Shown: positions 25,801 to 40,800, numbered from the stretch's first letter. The stretch is DNA of 64,000 nt from Saxidomus purpurata (GCA_022818135.1 JAFMSR010000005.1:36341959-36405958); one strand, 5' to 3'. Numbers and translations: made by a program. Notes: generated by a model not told the origin, from the letters alone.

Positions 25801-28800
25801 TCCCTGTTCCGGTACCAGTTACTCTAACCGTCAGTGTGTTATCCCCACTTTCTACAGGCAGCTAAAGAAAGAAACAAACACACAAATGTTATCTATAACT
25901 AGTTATATGTTAAAATCAATAATCTGAATACGTAATTTCGAAAAATAAATTTCAGTCCTAGTGCAAAAAACGTTAAAGGAACAACATCTCACTTAAGTCA
26001 ATTTAATTTACGTTTCCGATTGCATTTTTGACAATTTAAGGGTAACAATAATACGTCACCGTCTGTTACAAACAGGTGCAGAAGCATGCTGGGTCGGACA
26101 TGTAAGAAAATACGTCGGACTGAAGAAAAGTATAGGTGCTATCATAATAATGACATTATTTCTCAGTTTTGTAGCTCAGCATATAATACGTTTTGTGTTT
26201 GCTTTCAGTAAATGAAAGTCATTAATGCGGGTTTACTTATGACGTACTTTAACAATGGTAAAATCAGCCACTTGAGATTTATTTTTCACATGTTTTGCAA
26301 GGTTTCTTCCATTTTAATACTTTTTAGAAGGTTTTCGTAGTTTATGTCACAGGAACAATATCATAGCATTTGGTGATGACTTATATATTTCACGGATCGT
26401 AAGAATTTAGAAGATGTAACTCAGATTTAAATTATGACGTTTTTACAAGGTTCGTGATAACAGATATATCCGGAAAATGTTTGCACCTGTTTTTTTTCTA
26501 TATAATTTTTTATATAGTTCTTTTTGTTCTTTTTTGCAGTCAGGCTTCAGCCATCAAATATGCACTGGTAGTAGAGTTTAGAGGATTTTAACAAAACTCT
26601 AGAAAAACTTGGTGTTCAAAGTAACATCATTGTAGTCTCATTTTTAACAATACAAATTAAACGTTTTTAGCCCGTGTAGAACATAATCCGATTGAAAAAG
26701 CACTGTAGATGATATATCAGAAAAGGCGAAAAGGTAAGTATTGACAACACGAAAACAAAATGAGATATGTATTTAATGAGCAGTGACAAATACGTATATA
26801 CTTACGTTCTTAGCGATTTGCTGTACAACAGCATTCTCACGTGTAACCTCAAACTCAACACCATTCCAATCGTTTGCAAACAGTTTTACTTTGAGATCCA
26901 CATCTGCCGATGCGGTTGCTATGCTATATTTAGACAATGCCTGTAGACCAACCACCGTGTCCTATAGAGTAAACAAAAAGTTCCATAGCATATCACTAAA
27001 ACAACTGCAAGTAGTATCAGTAGTATATCTCGAATATAGTTTAGAAGCGATATTACCATTCAAAGACACCATCATTATTGTAAGACTTGTTCATTCACAC
27101 TGAATTACCAAAAATGTAGAATTATCTGTATGTATTTTTTTTCTTTTATGGAATGTATAGAGAAAACTATGTATAAATACTATCCCAGTCTAATTGAAAA
27201 TACATCTTTTCTGTTAGGCATAGTATCATTTATATATATGTGTAACTGAACTTACTTCGTATGTCTCATTTCGTAATGTTTCTGGAATCATCTTTTTCAG
27301 CACCATTCGTGGCAATAATTAAATATGGATATTTTGAAATGTAATAAAGCCTAACATAATACGACAGACATGAATTATTTTTCCGCTTTAGAACAGATCT
27401 TCCCTCTTCAAACGGGAATTCGTCACGTAGTTATAATGAAACAGAAGTAATGACACTTTCTTTTATTAGGACGTATCGAACATAACTAATGCCTTGTTGA
27501 TATATTTAATCAAAGTTATGTTGCTAAAAATTGTGCTGCCTACTTTTGAATTAAAGTTTAAAACTGTGAGCACGATGTTGACTTAAGGTAGGTCAGTACC
27601 TTTCGTCTGTAAAATTAAAAGTTGTCACATTTGTTTGAAAGTTGGTGCATGCGTATATCGTGCCCATCTGCGTTGCATGGTTACGTTCTTATTCATGTGA
27701 CATCACATGACGTCATTTAGCAACGCCATCTCGCGACAGCGTACCGGAAGCATACCGTCATGTGGTTATTGTTATGTTATTTTGTCATTTGTGGACCGAC
27801 TTTTAATTTTCAATTTTTGCTATAATACTTTAAAAAAATTCTATCAATCGATCTGCAAACTATTACGTTTTATTTAAGAAAATATTACATTTTCGTCGAA
27901 AGCGTACAGAAAAAGGTCAGAAACGTCATTTTTCTGCTCCATGAATTTTGGCATTTCAGATAATAACACAAAAAACTAGACGGTGAAAGTTTTTTAAATT
28001 TTGACAATTTGCTATTTTTGACATTTGAAACTGAATAATTGAATAAAAATGGGATGTGTTCGACTTAGATTTTTCAGTAAGCGCTCTTGAATAATGCCAC
28101 TATAACGTGAAAAGGTGATGCCGCTTCTAGGCATGGGTATTACTGAGTAAAGTGATCGTTTACGTACACGCAGTGAAAATATCAAACAGTCACTGGACTC
28201 ATTTTTCACTCCAATATTTTAAAGGATGGAACAAGTAAGTTCTCAATAACTCAATTATTACCTATATATTTATGGCAAAATACTCTACCAGCCTACTATT
28301 TCTTGAGTGTTGTCTCACAGAAGCTGTTTTAAACGGGTTTCACAAGTTCTCGAAAATACAAGTCTTAAATGTTGCGAGTTAAAATTTATCCTGACAACTC
28401 AGCAGACCGAATGATAATAACCAACCGACCCAAGAATAAGAAGTGTCCTTTTCAAAGGACCATGTGTAATAGCAAAGGCAGATATGATGTTACCTATGCT
28501 TGATACACGTACTTGCAAACATGAGTGCATCAAACCTGGCATTATAAAGAAGTAAAGGTACATTTCCAATTTTTTCCAAATAAAAGCCTTTACTTACATT
28601 CAATGTTCGGTAGTTATCTCAAACACTTAAAATTCCTGAACGGCTCGTCGAATGTTGACAAGTTTTTTCTGGGTAAATCTCACGGACATTTTTTGAAGAA
28701 ATCCCCTTTGACAGTTGCACTTGTTGCAGAAAAGTAATGAGCATCAACAGATCATACATATGTGTTTGCAATTTTTTGAACGCTTCCTTATACCTACATG

Positions 28801-31800
28801 CATTATTGTTATCGGTTGTGGAAAAAATGCGGTAGCTCCCACAGACGCTCTCTCGTTGATAACTCTAGGGAGAAGAACAATCAACCATTTATAGCGAAAC
28901 GAGTATTTCAATACTCAATCTGGCGTTTACAGTTATAAAATAGAAAGAATCGTTAATATTTTGACTCAAAAGAGAAAATACCTTTATCTGTGTAACTTAA
29001 AATACAAAGTCTTCTTTGTAATTCGACTAGAACTTACTGCTAATTAAAACGTATAGAGTCTATGTATCAGTGCCAGATGAGGTTTTCTGGGGGTTTGCTT
29101 TTTTTGATAGTGCATTGTTTCAAGAAGAAAAGCTGCACTTTTTAAGTACATAATCCCTCTAGTTATAGCATAGCATTACTTTATAGCAAGCATGCCATCC
29201 CATTGACACAAACGTTTCATGTTTCATAAACTATTACTCTGTATCATCTATGTTAAGGGAAGAGCTAAAATGGATGCAGCGTCCCCTTTTCACTGAGTCT
29301 TGCAACTTTTAGGTGATATATGAAAGGACATTATATCGGAAAACATTTTCTTGCATATCGGATCAGCATTTCAGGTCATTTACCAATGCCGTAAAAATCG
29401 GTCTGGAACCCCTCCTATGCCAGACGACTGAGATCAATTTGTAAGTTATGCACTGATTTACCCGCCTAGCTTCGTCTTTCCGTAATTTTGAAGAACAAAA
29501 AAAATTGTACAACATATTTATCATAAAGTTAATTTTGCCATTCGACCATAACGATATTTCAAACATTGTTAAAACGAATTGACCCCAAAATTGATGGAAT
29601 GAAAACAAAACTCCTGCGTTCGACGAATCGCCAAAAGTATGTTCCATTTTGGACGCGTATGAAAATCGGGTTTAATACAGAATGCAAAAGTGGCCATAAC
29701 GTATAATACGTATTTAAAGCATATACAGTTTTTCAGGATATAAACTACGAGTATCCTATTCCCTTTCAAACATTTTAACCATGACAAGTGAAGTTTTATT
29801 GTAATACAATGGTTTACGATGCTTTTAAAATATGACTTGTTATATCAGATTCGAAGATCAGAATTTTAATTATGTTTGCATATAGACTGCCTCTGATCGC
29901 AATAAAAATCTCTTAAATTTCGGATGCTTTGTGCTCAAATAAGAACGTTCAGATAATGATGCTATTCTGGTCACAAATGGTGCAGCTATCAAATAATAAA
30001 ATTCAATATATTTGATAAAGAATAATTTTTGAATTAAAGATGGTGCAGAAGTTTATACCACAAAATCTACATCCTTTTGTATATATTACATGAACGTGCA
30101 TAATTAGATTCGTGTTTGATACATAAATAAAAAAATGATGAAACAGTTTTCAAATTTTATATTCAATGAGATCCTATTCTTCACATCTGCGACACACTGG
30201 GAAAATATGGTCGTACAAACCATGTACTAATCCGCAAAAGTATGTGTAGACAAAGACATAACGTGTAATATTTATTTTAGACACACTACTATTTCATAGT
30301 TATAACTAGGTCTGCGGTATAATATAATATTGACTGCAAAAATCGTTGAACGTTAATAATACGTGAATTTGTTCATATTGTCCGTTCGTATCTGGGATCC
30401 AAACACTTATCTCGAAAAAATTGTGAGATTACAGCAGCTTGGCAATCTCTTGATTAAAAAAACTTAATCACAAGAGAGAGTCGACTTTCCCGTGCATGTA
30501 TATTAAAACACTATATATCGCAAGCCATTTTACTATTCCTAAAAGAGATATCTCTCCAATTTCAAAGAGGTATCGTTCGTTCCAATACAAATATCTCTTT
30601 CACGCCGAGAGATATCTTTGTATCACAGACAGATATCGACTGAATATTAAAAGATACCTCTTTTACTTACAGAGATATCTGTTTAGCATCATTAGAGAGA
30701 TATTTTTCTACTTTTGAGAGTTATCTCTCAATTTTAAACAGATATCTCTTTTTCATAGATATCATTTGAAGTAGGAGAGAACTTTATTACACTCAAATAT
30801 ATCTCTTTAGTATTAAGAAATATGTTTCAAAAGACGAAAGATATTTCTAGTTAAAAAAGATATCTCCTCATTTACAGAGATATCTAAGTTTAAGATATAT
30901 CTTCCCTATTTTAGGAGATACCTCTATGCAATCAAAGAGATATCTCCTTTTGGGTTGAAAAGTAGATGAGATATCGCTCTTATTTCTAGGAGATATCTTT
31001 CATTTTAATAAAGATATCTCTTTCTGAACTTTAAGAAATATCACTTCTACTTACAGGGGTATCTGTTTAACATCATTTGAGAGATATCTTTCTATTTTCA
31101 ATAGATATTTCTCAAATTTACAGAGTTATCTTTTTAAGAAGGAGAGATATCTATGAACGACAGAGAGATATTTCTATAACATTGAGATATATCTCATAAG
31201 TATTGGGAGATATATTTCTAAACAGGTGAGATATCTCTATTGAAAGAAAGATATCTCCTAATTTACAGAGATATCTATGAATTTAAGAGATATCTCCCCT
31301 GTCTTAGGAGATATCTCTATGAAATCAGAGAAATTGAGTTTATTTTGCTTAAAGAAAAGTAATAAAATAAAATAAAAGGCCGACTTGCATTCTTTCCACA
31401 AAAAAGTGATATTTTGACAAGTTTCAGGAAATAATACGTTGAGTCGTAACTGTACATGTAATTCAAAATTGAGGAATTGAAAATTCAAAGTCACCAGCAA
31501 GAAGGATGTTACTTGAGTTAAGGAACTGCTTTAAGTTTCTGGGATTATCTCTGTTCATATATCTTCATGTATCATCAAATGTTTTTCAAAGAGAAATACT
31601 ATCAAGTTTGTGCAGTTAAAAAACTGTCAAAGTATACGACTTTCGGACAAGATGATTAGAATGTTTTTCTTTACTTGCCGTAACAAAACAAAATGCCACG
31701 ATGGAATGCATACTTATAACAAATATCAAATAAAACCACCCAAATATCCCTGTAAAGTTTGAACAAAATTTATCATTTAGTTAATAGGAGATGCCGCGAA

Positions 31801-34800
31801 AGTGAGACGAAATATTTGACTGACGGACGGATGACAGCGCACGATGGACGGCGAATGATGGGAGAGGTCACTGCGTGTTCAGGGTTGACTAAAATACAGG
31901 AGAAAGGCAATTTATGCGAAATAATTCACTGCTAACTTGCGAAAACCAATGATACACCTATATATAACTTACGAGTGCGCTATTTACGAATAATAAGACA
32001 TAACGGGCACCTTAGAGCTAGTGAAATATGGTGACTATTAGTCAATCGTAACATTCATAAGGAACGACTTACGAATTTTCCATTTACCGGCCGCTGATCA
32101 CAAATTAGCAGGACGTTTCCGTGCCTTGATTGGAAATCAGCAATTTCAAGTTTTGGAATATTTGAGTAATACATGTAATGTGGTTGCATATTTCTGCCAC
32201 GAGATGGCGAAATAGCTATCACGATAATGTCAAACATTATCTAGATTATTCGAAGTTTTATATCTTACAGTTTCAAGTTTTAAAAAAGAAGTTATTTCGA
32301 TAGTTCTAAACCATGGAAATCATTCTGAATGATGTCCAGCTGCTTCACCAACTTTGCCAACCAGCATCGATATAATCATGTCTTCCGTTTGGGCCGTTGT
32401 AATATTTTGTATATACATGTATACTCCAGCTCATCTCACAACGGCTGTTAACTTATTTATATAAATAGCTCTTTGAAATAATAAAACAAATGATACTATC
32501 TTAAGAAGATAGATAAAACGTTACGAATATTATTAAAAGTTTAAAAGGCTATTCCATTCTGTTTTGTTGTGTTGTGTCATTATTTGTTGACTTTTCAGGA
32601 CTATACATGGCCTTCTACGTCGTAAAAAAGATGAATCCTTGTTTATATAGACCTGGAGAAAATCAATTATTTGATCATATTTACATCGCAACGGGGAGTA
32701 TGGCACTTCCGTGTTAAAATAATACATGTACAGAGAATTAAATGATCAGTGACATACATGAATTGTCACGAACTGAACGTCCTCTCTCAAACCACAGACA
32801 CTTGGGTTCCGTATCTCGATAGTCTGTCCGTTAATTAACTTAACCTGTTCAGTGTGTATACTGGGTTGTTATAGTATGTGAATATGCAAAAAAAATACAA
32901 GAGAGACATTGTTGGGCCAGAATAGCGAGATACGTAACCCAATTGTCTATTCAAGTGGTGTTATCCACGCGTTATTTGTGAAAAAACTAACTCGAAGACA
33001 TCCCGTTTTTATTTCATTAATTGTGTTCAAATATCATTAAATGAACACTGTCAAAATTACATTAACATTTACCGTCCCGATTTTGATTTTTTTGTAAAAA
33101 CGAGAAAAAAGCGTTGAAAAACGATGACGTTTCAAACGTTATTTCAATTGCTTAAAGCGGAATCATGACATGCTTTGTGAAAGAAGGAAAATGTATTTTA
33201 CTCGTATGTATAGTACATTTTCTAATGACTTTGACAGAATTTACAGAAAGAAAATCGGTTAAATATCAATAAATCTATTTGAGAAAACTTCATGACGGAA
33301 TTGTTCCGGTACGCTGCCACTAGAGGGCGTTGTTAAATGTCGCCATGTGACGTCATGAAAATAACAACGTAACCATGCAATGCAGATGGTCACGATATAC
33401 GCATGTACAGACTTTCAAATAAATGTGACAACTTTTAATTTTACCGACCAAAGGTACTGACCTACCTTAAGTTATACCAGTCATAATTATGATATACTTT
33501 AACGAAGTAAATTGCTCGTGGCATCAGACCATATATGTCATTTACATCTTAGTACATGTATGTGATATTGTAATACCTGTGTCGTTCGGAATGACCCACT
33601 TGCATCTGTCTGAGATGTCAACCATCTAACAATACGTGCACTTGTGTCATAGTCTCCAAGTTGCAACATAGCAAGCAGAGCGTATGCAGTGGATTCAACT
33701 GCATGGGCACTCGCAGGCTTTCCACCTGCATTTCCCCAGTAAACGTCTTCTATAAAATAATAAGTGGTATTGTCATTTGAATTTAAGAAGAGAAACTGAT
33801 TTGTCTGTTTCAGTTTGATAAGTGTTTGTCTATTACTTTTTCAACCATTGATTGATACACATATTTTAATGCTAAATAGCACATAGCTTGTAAAAACGGG
33901 CCTGCTAATTAAACAAGATTTAAGCCTGATATTAAAATAAGGAAAGTTTTATTTTGAGCCGAAAGCTGATTACATAAAACAACTGCTGACCATGATAGAT
34001 ATCACATTAGCTCATTTGAAGTTTTTATATGCAAGCTTTGAACCTGTAATTGTAACCTAAACATTAAACTTCTGATGACACTGTTTGTAAATAAATGAAG
34101 CAGACGTTCGAATCATAACTGCATTTACTCATTGTAACATGGGAAGAGTTTTGTATTAGATCTTTTTTCTTTAATAAAGTAAAGCTTTGACGTTGTTTGT
34201 AAAATTTTAGCGTCACAGACAAGAAGTTATAGAATGGAAAAGGCAGTCGGATGATACACAGAACTTGTAAAATTAATATTAAAATTCTGTCACTTCGCAA
34301 GATTTGTCGCTTCCTCAGTAATAAAACTAAATGCTATAGGTACATCATTTTCGTTCTGCCAAACTGTATTAACATGGCTTTGAAACTGTCAAGATGGCAG
34401 CATAGAAGAATGACATAATAAAGCTTTTTCAGAAACAGCTGATCAGATCCATAATTATAAGCCGTTTCACAATTATGTATTGAACGTATCTAGCTCAACC
34501 CTAGGCCTCGTGTTATATATTCGGTCGTGTGTGGCGTAGTCGGTCTTGTACTTTAAATATAAAGTTTTTGCGATGTAGTCGGTATTATGTTGAACAAATT
34601 TTGTGATATGCACGGAGCCGTATCATCAAGCTGCTATATAAAAAACGGCTAAAAATAGAATGAAATTTTGACAAATACAGTATTATTACTATCTATAAAC
34701 AGACAATCACACAATGTTTATTTTTTATGCGATGAAGCTTTTATAAATAACAAGAGATGTCCCTTATAAAAGACGAATGTCCCCAAAAAGGTGTCTCACA

Positions 34801-37800
34801 GTCTGTTACCTTAACCTTTACGCTCGCGCACAACACTTTGACTCCATGTGCTGAACATGTGTTTCAATTCATTTTAAAATCCTTAAATGTATAACAGAGT
34901 TACATACATACCCACCCTTAAATGTTTAATAGAGTTACATACATACAGGATTCCATTACCTCTAAGTGTGACCTTGACCTTTGAGGTAGGGACATGGGTG
35001 TTGTACGCGAAACATGGCCTTGATATGCGGAACATTTTTGCGAAGTTATTGTTTAAGCCTTCAATGCATGAGAAATTTACAGTCCGAACACGAAAATATG
35101 TGGAAAGACGGGCGGACAAATGGATGGTATGGTTTTAATATGCCAACCTATGGGGGCTTAATAAAAGTATTACAGTGGGTGTAATTTTTTCATTTAGTGC
35201 GGTAACGTCCTACTATCAACGTACTTAAACGAAAGAAAAAACACTTCTTGCTTACCGGATCGGGGTATCCGCAGTTATCACCAGTACTGGAAAATCTCAT
35301 ATTTTATCCCCCCATGTAATATGGCTTTCGTGAATTACTTGTGACGTAACGTTATAAACAATGTGACGTCACTTTCCCAAACATAGCATCTAAAAAACGT
35401 TTGTTTTTATATTAAAAGGCATCATTTCGATACGTTTGCATTTAAATATCTATTATAAAAAGTGCAAGACAGTATGCAAGAAATAGTTTCTACCATGAGG
35501 TATTTGGTTAAGATGGAAATATCCGTCATCTCGGGTAACACGGCAGAGCCTCGTTCCCGCCAAAACAGTTACCCTCGGTGACGGATATTTCGATCTGAAC
35601 CGCATGCTCATGGAAGAAACTAATATTATCTGAATTATTATTTGTTTTATAAACATTATCCTTACCCTTGCTAGTCTGTGTTTTATGAAGTAAATCCTTG
35701 AAAGCCCATTTCTTTCTGCTTTCTGCCATGGCCAACGCATAAGTACTTATAGCTAGTAAGTATGGGTTCTTTTTCAACATGTCTACGTCTAACCTTTCTA
35801 AGAATGCCGTTGATTTCTTGATGGTTTCGGCTAGATCCTTGAAAAATGTTGAGTTAACAACTGATATATCGATCTCAAATAATAAATAAATCAAAGCGCT
35901 GTGAGCGCTGAAGGCCTGGGGGCTATAGATTAACTCCCCTAAAAACAACTTTTGACCTTCGTGATTTACGCTGAACCTTACCTAAAGCGCGGGTCGAAAT
36001 GTGCATAGGGCGAAATTTAGTATATGACACAGAATGAATGATTCACAAATATATGGGTGGCAGGGAAGTTTGTTTTATTATAAAACGTACGTTAAATGAA
36101 AAATAATCACATGGTCAACAATATCAATTGTTTGAGAGAACAATAAACATAATTCAATCTGCGCTTTGTTCAACTTCAAGCGATATCTGTTGATGTGGAT
36201 CATAATTATTGTTTACCAAGGACAATACCTTGAAACAGAAATAAACAAAGCAATACCAACAATGAAATATAAATACAGTACTGTACAATGTGTATTACAG
36301 GGAAAACCAAAAATGAATCTTGGTTACCTTGTAGTTGTAATCGGTGAAACCGTTCACTGGGCCTTGATACGCAGCGTCCTCGATAAATGGCGGGTTATTT
36401 TGATCACGTGAGTTCCTTCTCGGGAATGTACGTAAATTGTATCTTTTTTTTAAAGAAATATATTTTTAGGTAAATATATATGTAATCGTTCGTAAATAAG
36501 AAAGTTGTCAATGAAATAACATCAGAAATTTGAAATTCAAACTACAAACTCTTATATCGAATTCCGTACGTTTCCGTAAATTTCCGTAAATATCCGTACT
36601 TTTCCGTGATATGCATATGATTATCTTCCGTAATCAGCTAACAGCGCAGTAATTTCTAAAACAGAAAAAGTTGTGTAATTCAGCCCGTAAGCTATAGACC
36701 TTTCTGCAATCGTTTGAAGTTATATGTACTGTTTTTATTTGTAATATGTTCTTATCGTATGCGACATTCAAACAAAAGATTGATCTGGTCTGTCTTGCAC
36801 TACTTTCCCAAAGCGCATGTTTACAGTTGTTATTCGCACATAGCACAGTTAAATTGTCAGCAGTGTTTGAAATGTGGTATGCTAACTTAGGCATAGGGGA
36901 CTTTCAGTCCCCAGGCCAATAAAAACTAAATGCAGTCAAAATGTCTCTTTAAAATGAGTTCACAAACACAACTTTTTAAATTAATCTCTCTGTGAATCGA
37001 GTTATGTCATGCTGACATTTGATCGCTAGCTTTGAATTTATACCATATAATAACGCACTTGAACCTTAACTACAGAATAGAAGATAAAAACCTGCTATAG
37101 CATCACCATTACAAGTCCAATCATCGTCAACGTCGTCATGTTTTGCATCGCCATCATTTTCATCAATATCATCATCATTTTATTACAGTCGTTCTGAATT
37201 ACCATTATCATTTTCACACAAGTATAATTATTGATATTAGTAATATATATAGTAATATGACAGAGTGTTATACCTCAGTCCTGATGCCACACTCCAGTAA
37301 TGTGACCAGTACAAATGCAGTTAGTGATGGATCTCTTCCGTGAACTTGTCCCTGAAACATATATTCTTACACAAGCGGCTGCTTTTCCTATATAAACATA
37401 TAGGGAAAAGCTTGTATTTTATTTTACGATAAAATACAGCACGTTTTACAAGACGACGTGCTGTAAATGACGTAACGACCTGACGTACATGTATGTAAAC
37501 AAGCGCATCAAATCGTATCTCGCGTTTTAAGTTTACAATGATGTACTACAACTCGTTAAATAAAGTTCGGGATTGTTTTCAAAGATTATAATGTGTTAGA
37601 ATCGAAATAATAATTTTTCCCTTTATTGTATCGTTGAATAAAATACAGTCAGTCATTTGGATGCGAAAAATTAAATCACTCGTGCTACGCACTCGTGATT
37701 TAATTACTACGCATCCAAATTCCTGACTATATTTTATTCAACGATAAAACACAGGGAGGCATTTATAATGACTTAAGTTAAATACACGTAGGGAGTATCG

Positions 37801-40800
37801 TAAGAAAACAATGTAAATACAACAAATATTCGTAAACGACACTATATGTTTTAGAAAACACTATACATGCAAAATATAAAATCTAATTATGTGAAGACAC
37901 TAACTTGATGACTAGAAAGGCTGTGGTGAGTTAAATATATTACAACAAAACTACAAAATCTTAAAAGTTTTTCTTTTTCTCAGGCAATACAAAATATATT
38001 TAAATGATGTTTGGCCTTTCATGATCGAAAGAACATGTTCTGTATTAAATAATTCACTAAACAACCATATCCCATACATGTTTAATGCAAATAAATCATA
38101 AATGGAATTGTGTCAAAAAACCTGGGTTTGCTTTACTGCTCTTTGACTATATTTTCACATTTTATATCTAAACAATAATCTCCGGATTTTGCATAACTAT
38201 TTGTTTAAGTTTTGTTTGATGTTGTTGTCTTTTTTATTTTGTTCTCCTTACAATAATGTATGAAGTTCGAAATGGTGAAGAAATAATATATCATTAACAC
38301 CTTGCAATCTGGATAAAACACGGCAATTACTTACAATCATTTCCCTGTGGATAACTGGCATGTGATCAATGAATTCACCACCATCAGTCACGTGATTTTT
38401 CAGCCAGTTAATCGTGCTTACAATATCCTTTTCTTCATCTACAGCGTCGTCCACTACTTCCTTCGCTTGACAAAATACCTTGGCAACAAATGCTGTGAGC
38501 CTGAAACAGTGAAAATAAAAAAGATGTAATCAAATCAAAAGTCCATTTTGTTTTGCTAGAGAACACCAGCAGTGGTGTTCAAACGGAGTTTGTAGCGATC
38601 TCCAAATTTTCAAAGGCGGTGAGTTTTCCTGATACTTCGGTTATCAATGATTATTGTTCAGTAAACAGTAATTTGAAACTTACATGATTTTGATAACAGG
38701 AATAGTGACACGACTGTACAACAGTTATGCTTCCACATATTGGAACTGGCTATTTATTACAAACTGATGCTCCGATTGAAATATAAAAAAATGCATACTG
38801 CTTATAATTAAAGACGACTATAACGCTTAAGTGTGTGTAAGTAGTGAAGTGACAGAAGTAAGTAATACAAGTACTCTTGCCAAGGCACAATAAAATTAAG
38901 TTACGCGTTTTTAGGGCATACCGAAATGGAGAGGTTAGCGTAATTAAGAGCTAGCTTACACGACTACTTCAATCATTCGTAAACATTAAATGCGTTTAAT
39001 GTGCACCGTAAATTCTAAAATGGCATACAATATAGCGTTTTTTTATGATAACAATGTGATAAGCATGCTCATGTTGGCATGAATTGCACTTAAAACAATA
39101 TTAATTAAAAAACACAATTTCCTTTCCCTAAAAACAAGTGATCTTCTCCAAATATATATTTTACCTTATATCTCATTGTATAACTGAATTTTAAAAATGA
39201 TTGCTTTATACTGTTTTCTGTATAATAATTATTCTATAAACATGGTTTTCTGTCTTTAACGTCTTTCAAAAACTGAAGATATATTCGAAATACAGAGAAA
39301 CCTAGCAAAAAACCTTAGTTATTTAAACAATACACAAGCCGTGTTCACATGACCAAGACAATATTCCGGCGGCACTCGTGCAAGAATATCTAAGTTTATT
39401 ATCGTTTTACCCCACTCACAAAATTAAGTCAAATATCTCTAGAACATCAAACGATAAAATATTATATATAAAATGGCTCAAATATAAAAAAGAAAATGCC
39501 ACAGGGAATACGAATGACAACCGGTAATTTGAAACATCTATGCCCCAGTACTGTAATTTGTTTCTCTCGTGGACAAACATAATAGTATACATTAAAATGA
39601 ACCATTTTGCGCTGACCACTGACGAACTAAAACAGAAGTTAACACTAACCAAATACTCGATTGTCGGTTCTGCCAGACACTATATGATCCATCTGGATGC
39701 CTGTACTGGGAAACTTCTCTTGTTACACCTACATACAAAGTATAAACAAGTATAACATTGCGTTTTCAATTATAACTTGTTTAAACTTTAAACAATCAGC
39801 AATTAAAGATTTGAAGATTATGATTGCACAATACTCTATACATCACAATCATCACGTGCGTAGCATTGCGCAATCAACAACTGCCGGATAAAGCCATGTG
39901 ATATTTGGAATTGTAAACATAAACAGATTTATAAGAACACCAAGTCATTCAAGAAAAAAATATTTTCTCTTTTTTAACATATTTTTCGTAAACGTATATA
40001 CCATCTCGTATATACTGATTTCCCTTTATTTCTATATCCTTTGTCATTAGTTTCTTTTCCTTTAAGTACATCATGGCATACACAGTTGGAGCAAGTCGGA
40101 TCATTGTTTGTTCTCCATTTCCCGCCGGTATTTGAAACAGGGTGTCGACCCCTTCCAATATAGTCTTCACAACATTATCCATAATGTTACCTGAAATGGA
40201 TCAAATACCAGTTTATTTGCTCATTGTAATATCTCTTAAGCCCTGACAATGGGTGGCGTTAAGGTGACCATAAGCATATAAAAAAGCCAAACGTTACAGC
40301 TTTTAAGTAAGTACTCACAGTCACACTCGATAGTTTAGAGTATTAATTGAACCTCATTAAATTGTTTTGACTATACTCGCCGGCTCTTCTACTTAGTACA
40401 TGTCTATAAATAGCAGATAGTTGCACAGGAAAATACTATGACAAAATAAAAGAAAAATATATATCAATAACCATTTAGACCACCTACTTGATTTAATTGA
40501 TGCAATTAACATCTTTTCACAAGCTTAATTGGATATCCTTGAAGTTTTTATAACTATTTCTTTATATCCCGACAGTTTGGAAAGGCCAAGAAGCATGTAT
40601 GTCACTAAGGGCCAGAATTTACTTAAATTCAATTCACCATTTTAACATGAAATTTTCTCATTGAGGTAGTACATGTACTTAAAAATATGATTATTTTTAC
40701 CAGAAAAAATAAACAATTTAGATAAACAACTGCCAGGCAGCTTTATTTATAATTTCAACCAAATTCATACTCATTTACTTATTCTTGATACCAAAACTAG

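Larger units (their letters stand above)
27587..33466. mobile_element. 5.9 kb TTAA-flanked inverted-repeat element, no transposase
   Basis: Ends GGTAGGTCAGTACC and its inverse GGTACTGACCTACC, flanked by TTAA at 27583-27586 and 33467-33470. The inverted ends match for roughly 170-200 bases (shared aaaattaaaagttgtcaca, catgcgtatatcgtg, gcatggttacgtt). TTAA duplication is typical of piggyBac-type elements. No transposase frame is seen, so it would be non-autonomous. The centre holds a GATATC-rich satellite. Sits in the intron between exons w29 and w30. Confidence 0.8.

Noticed and set aside
30496..30717. ORF with repeated RYLF
   Set aside because: Translation of the GATATC satellite.
36335..36425. 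Exon-like minus segment with AYQGPVNGFTDYNYK before gtaacc
   Set aside because: Not similar to any TED part. Exons w27 and w28 already join in phase, and no acceptor stands out.
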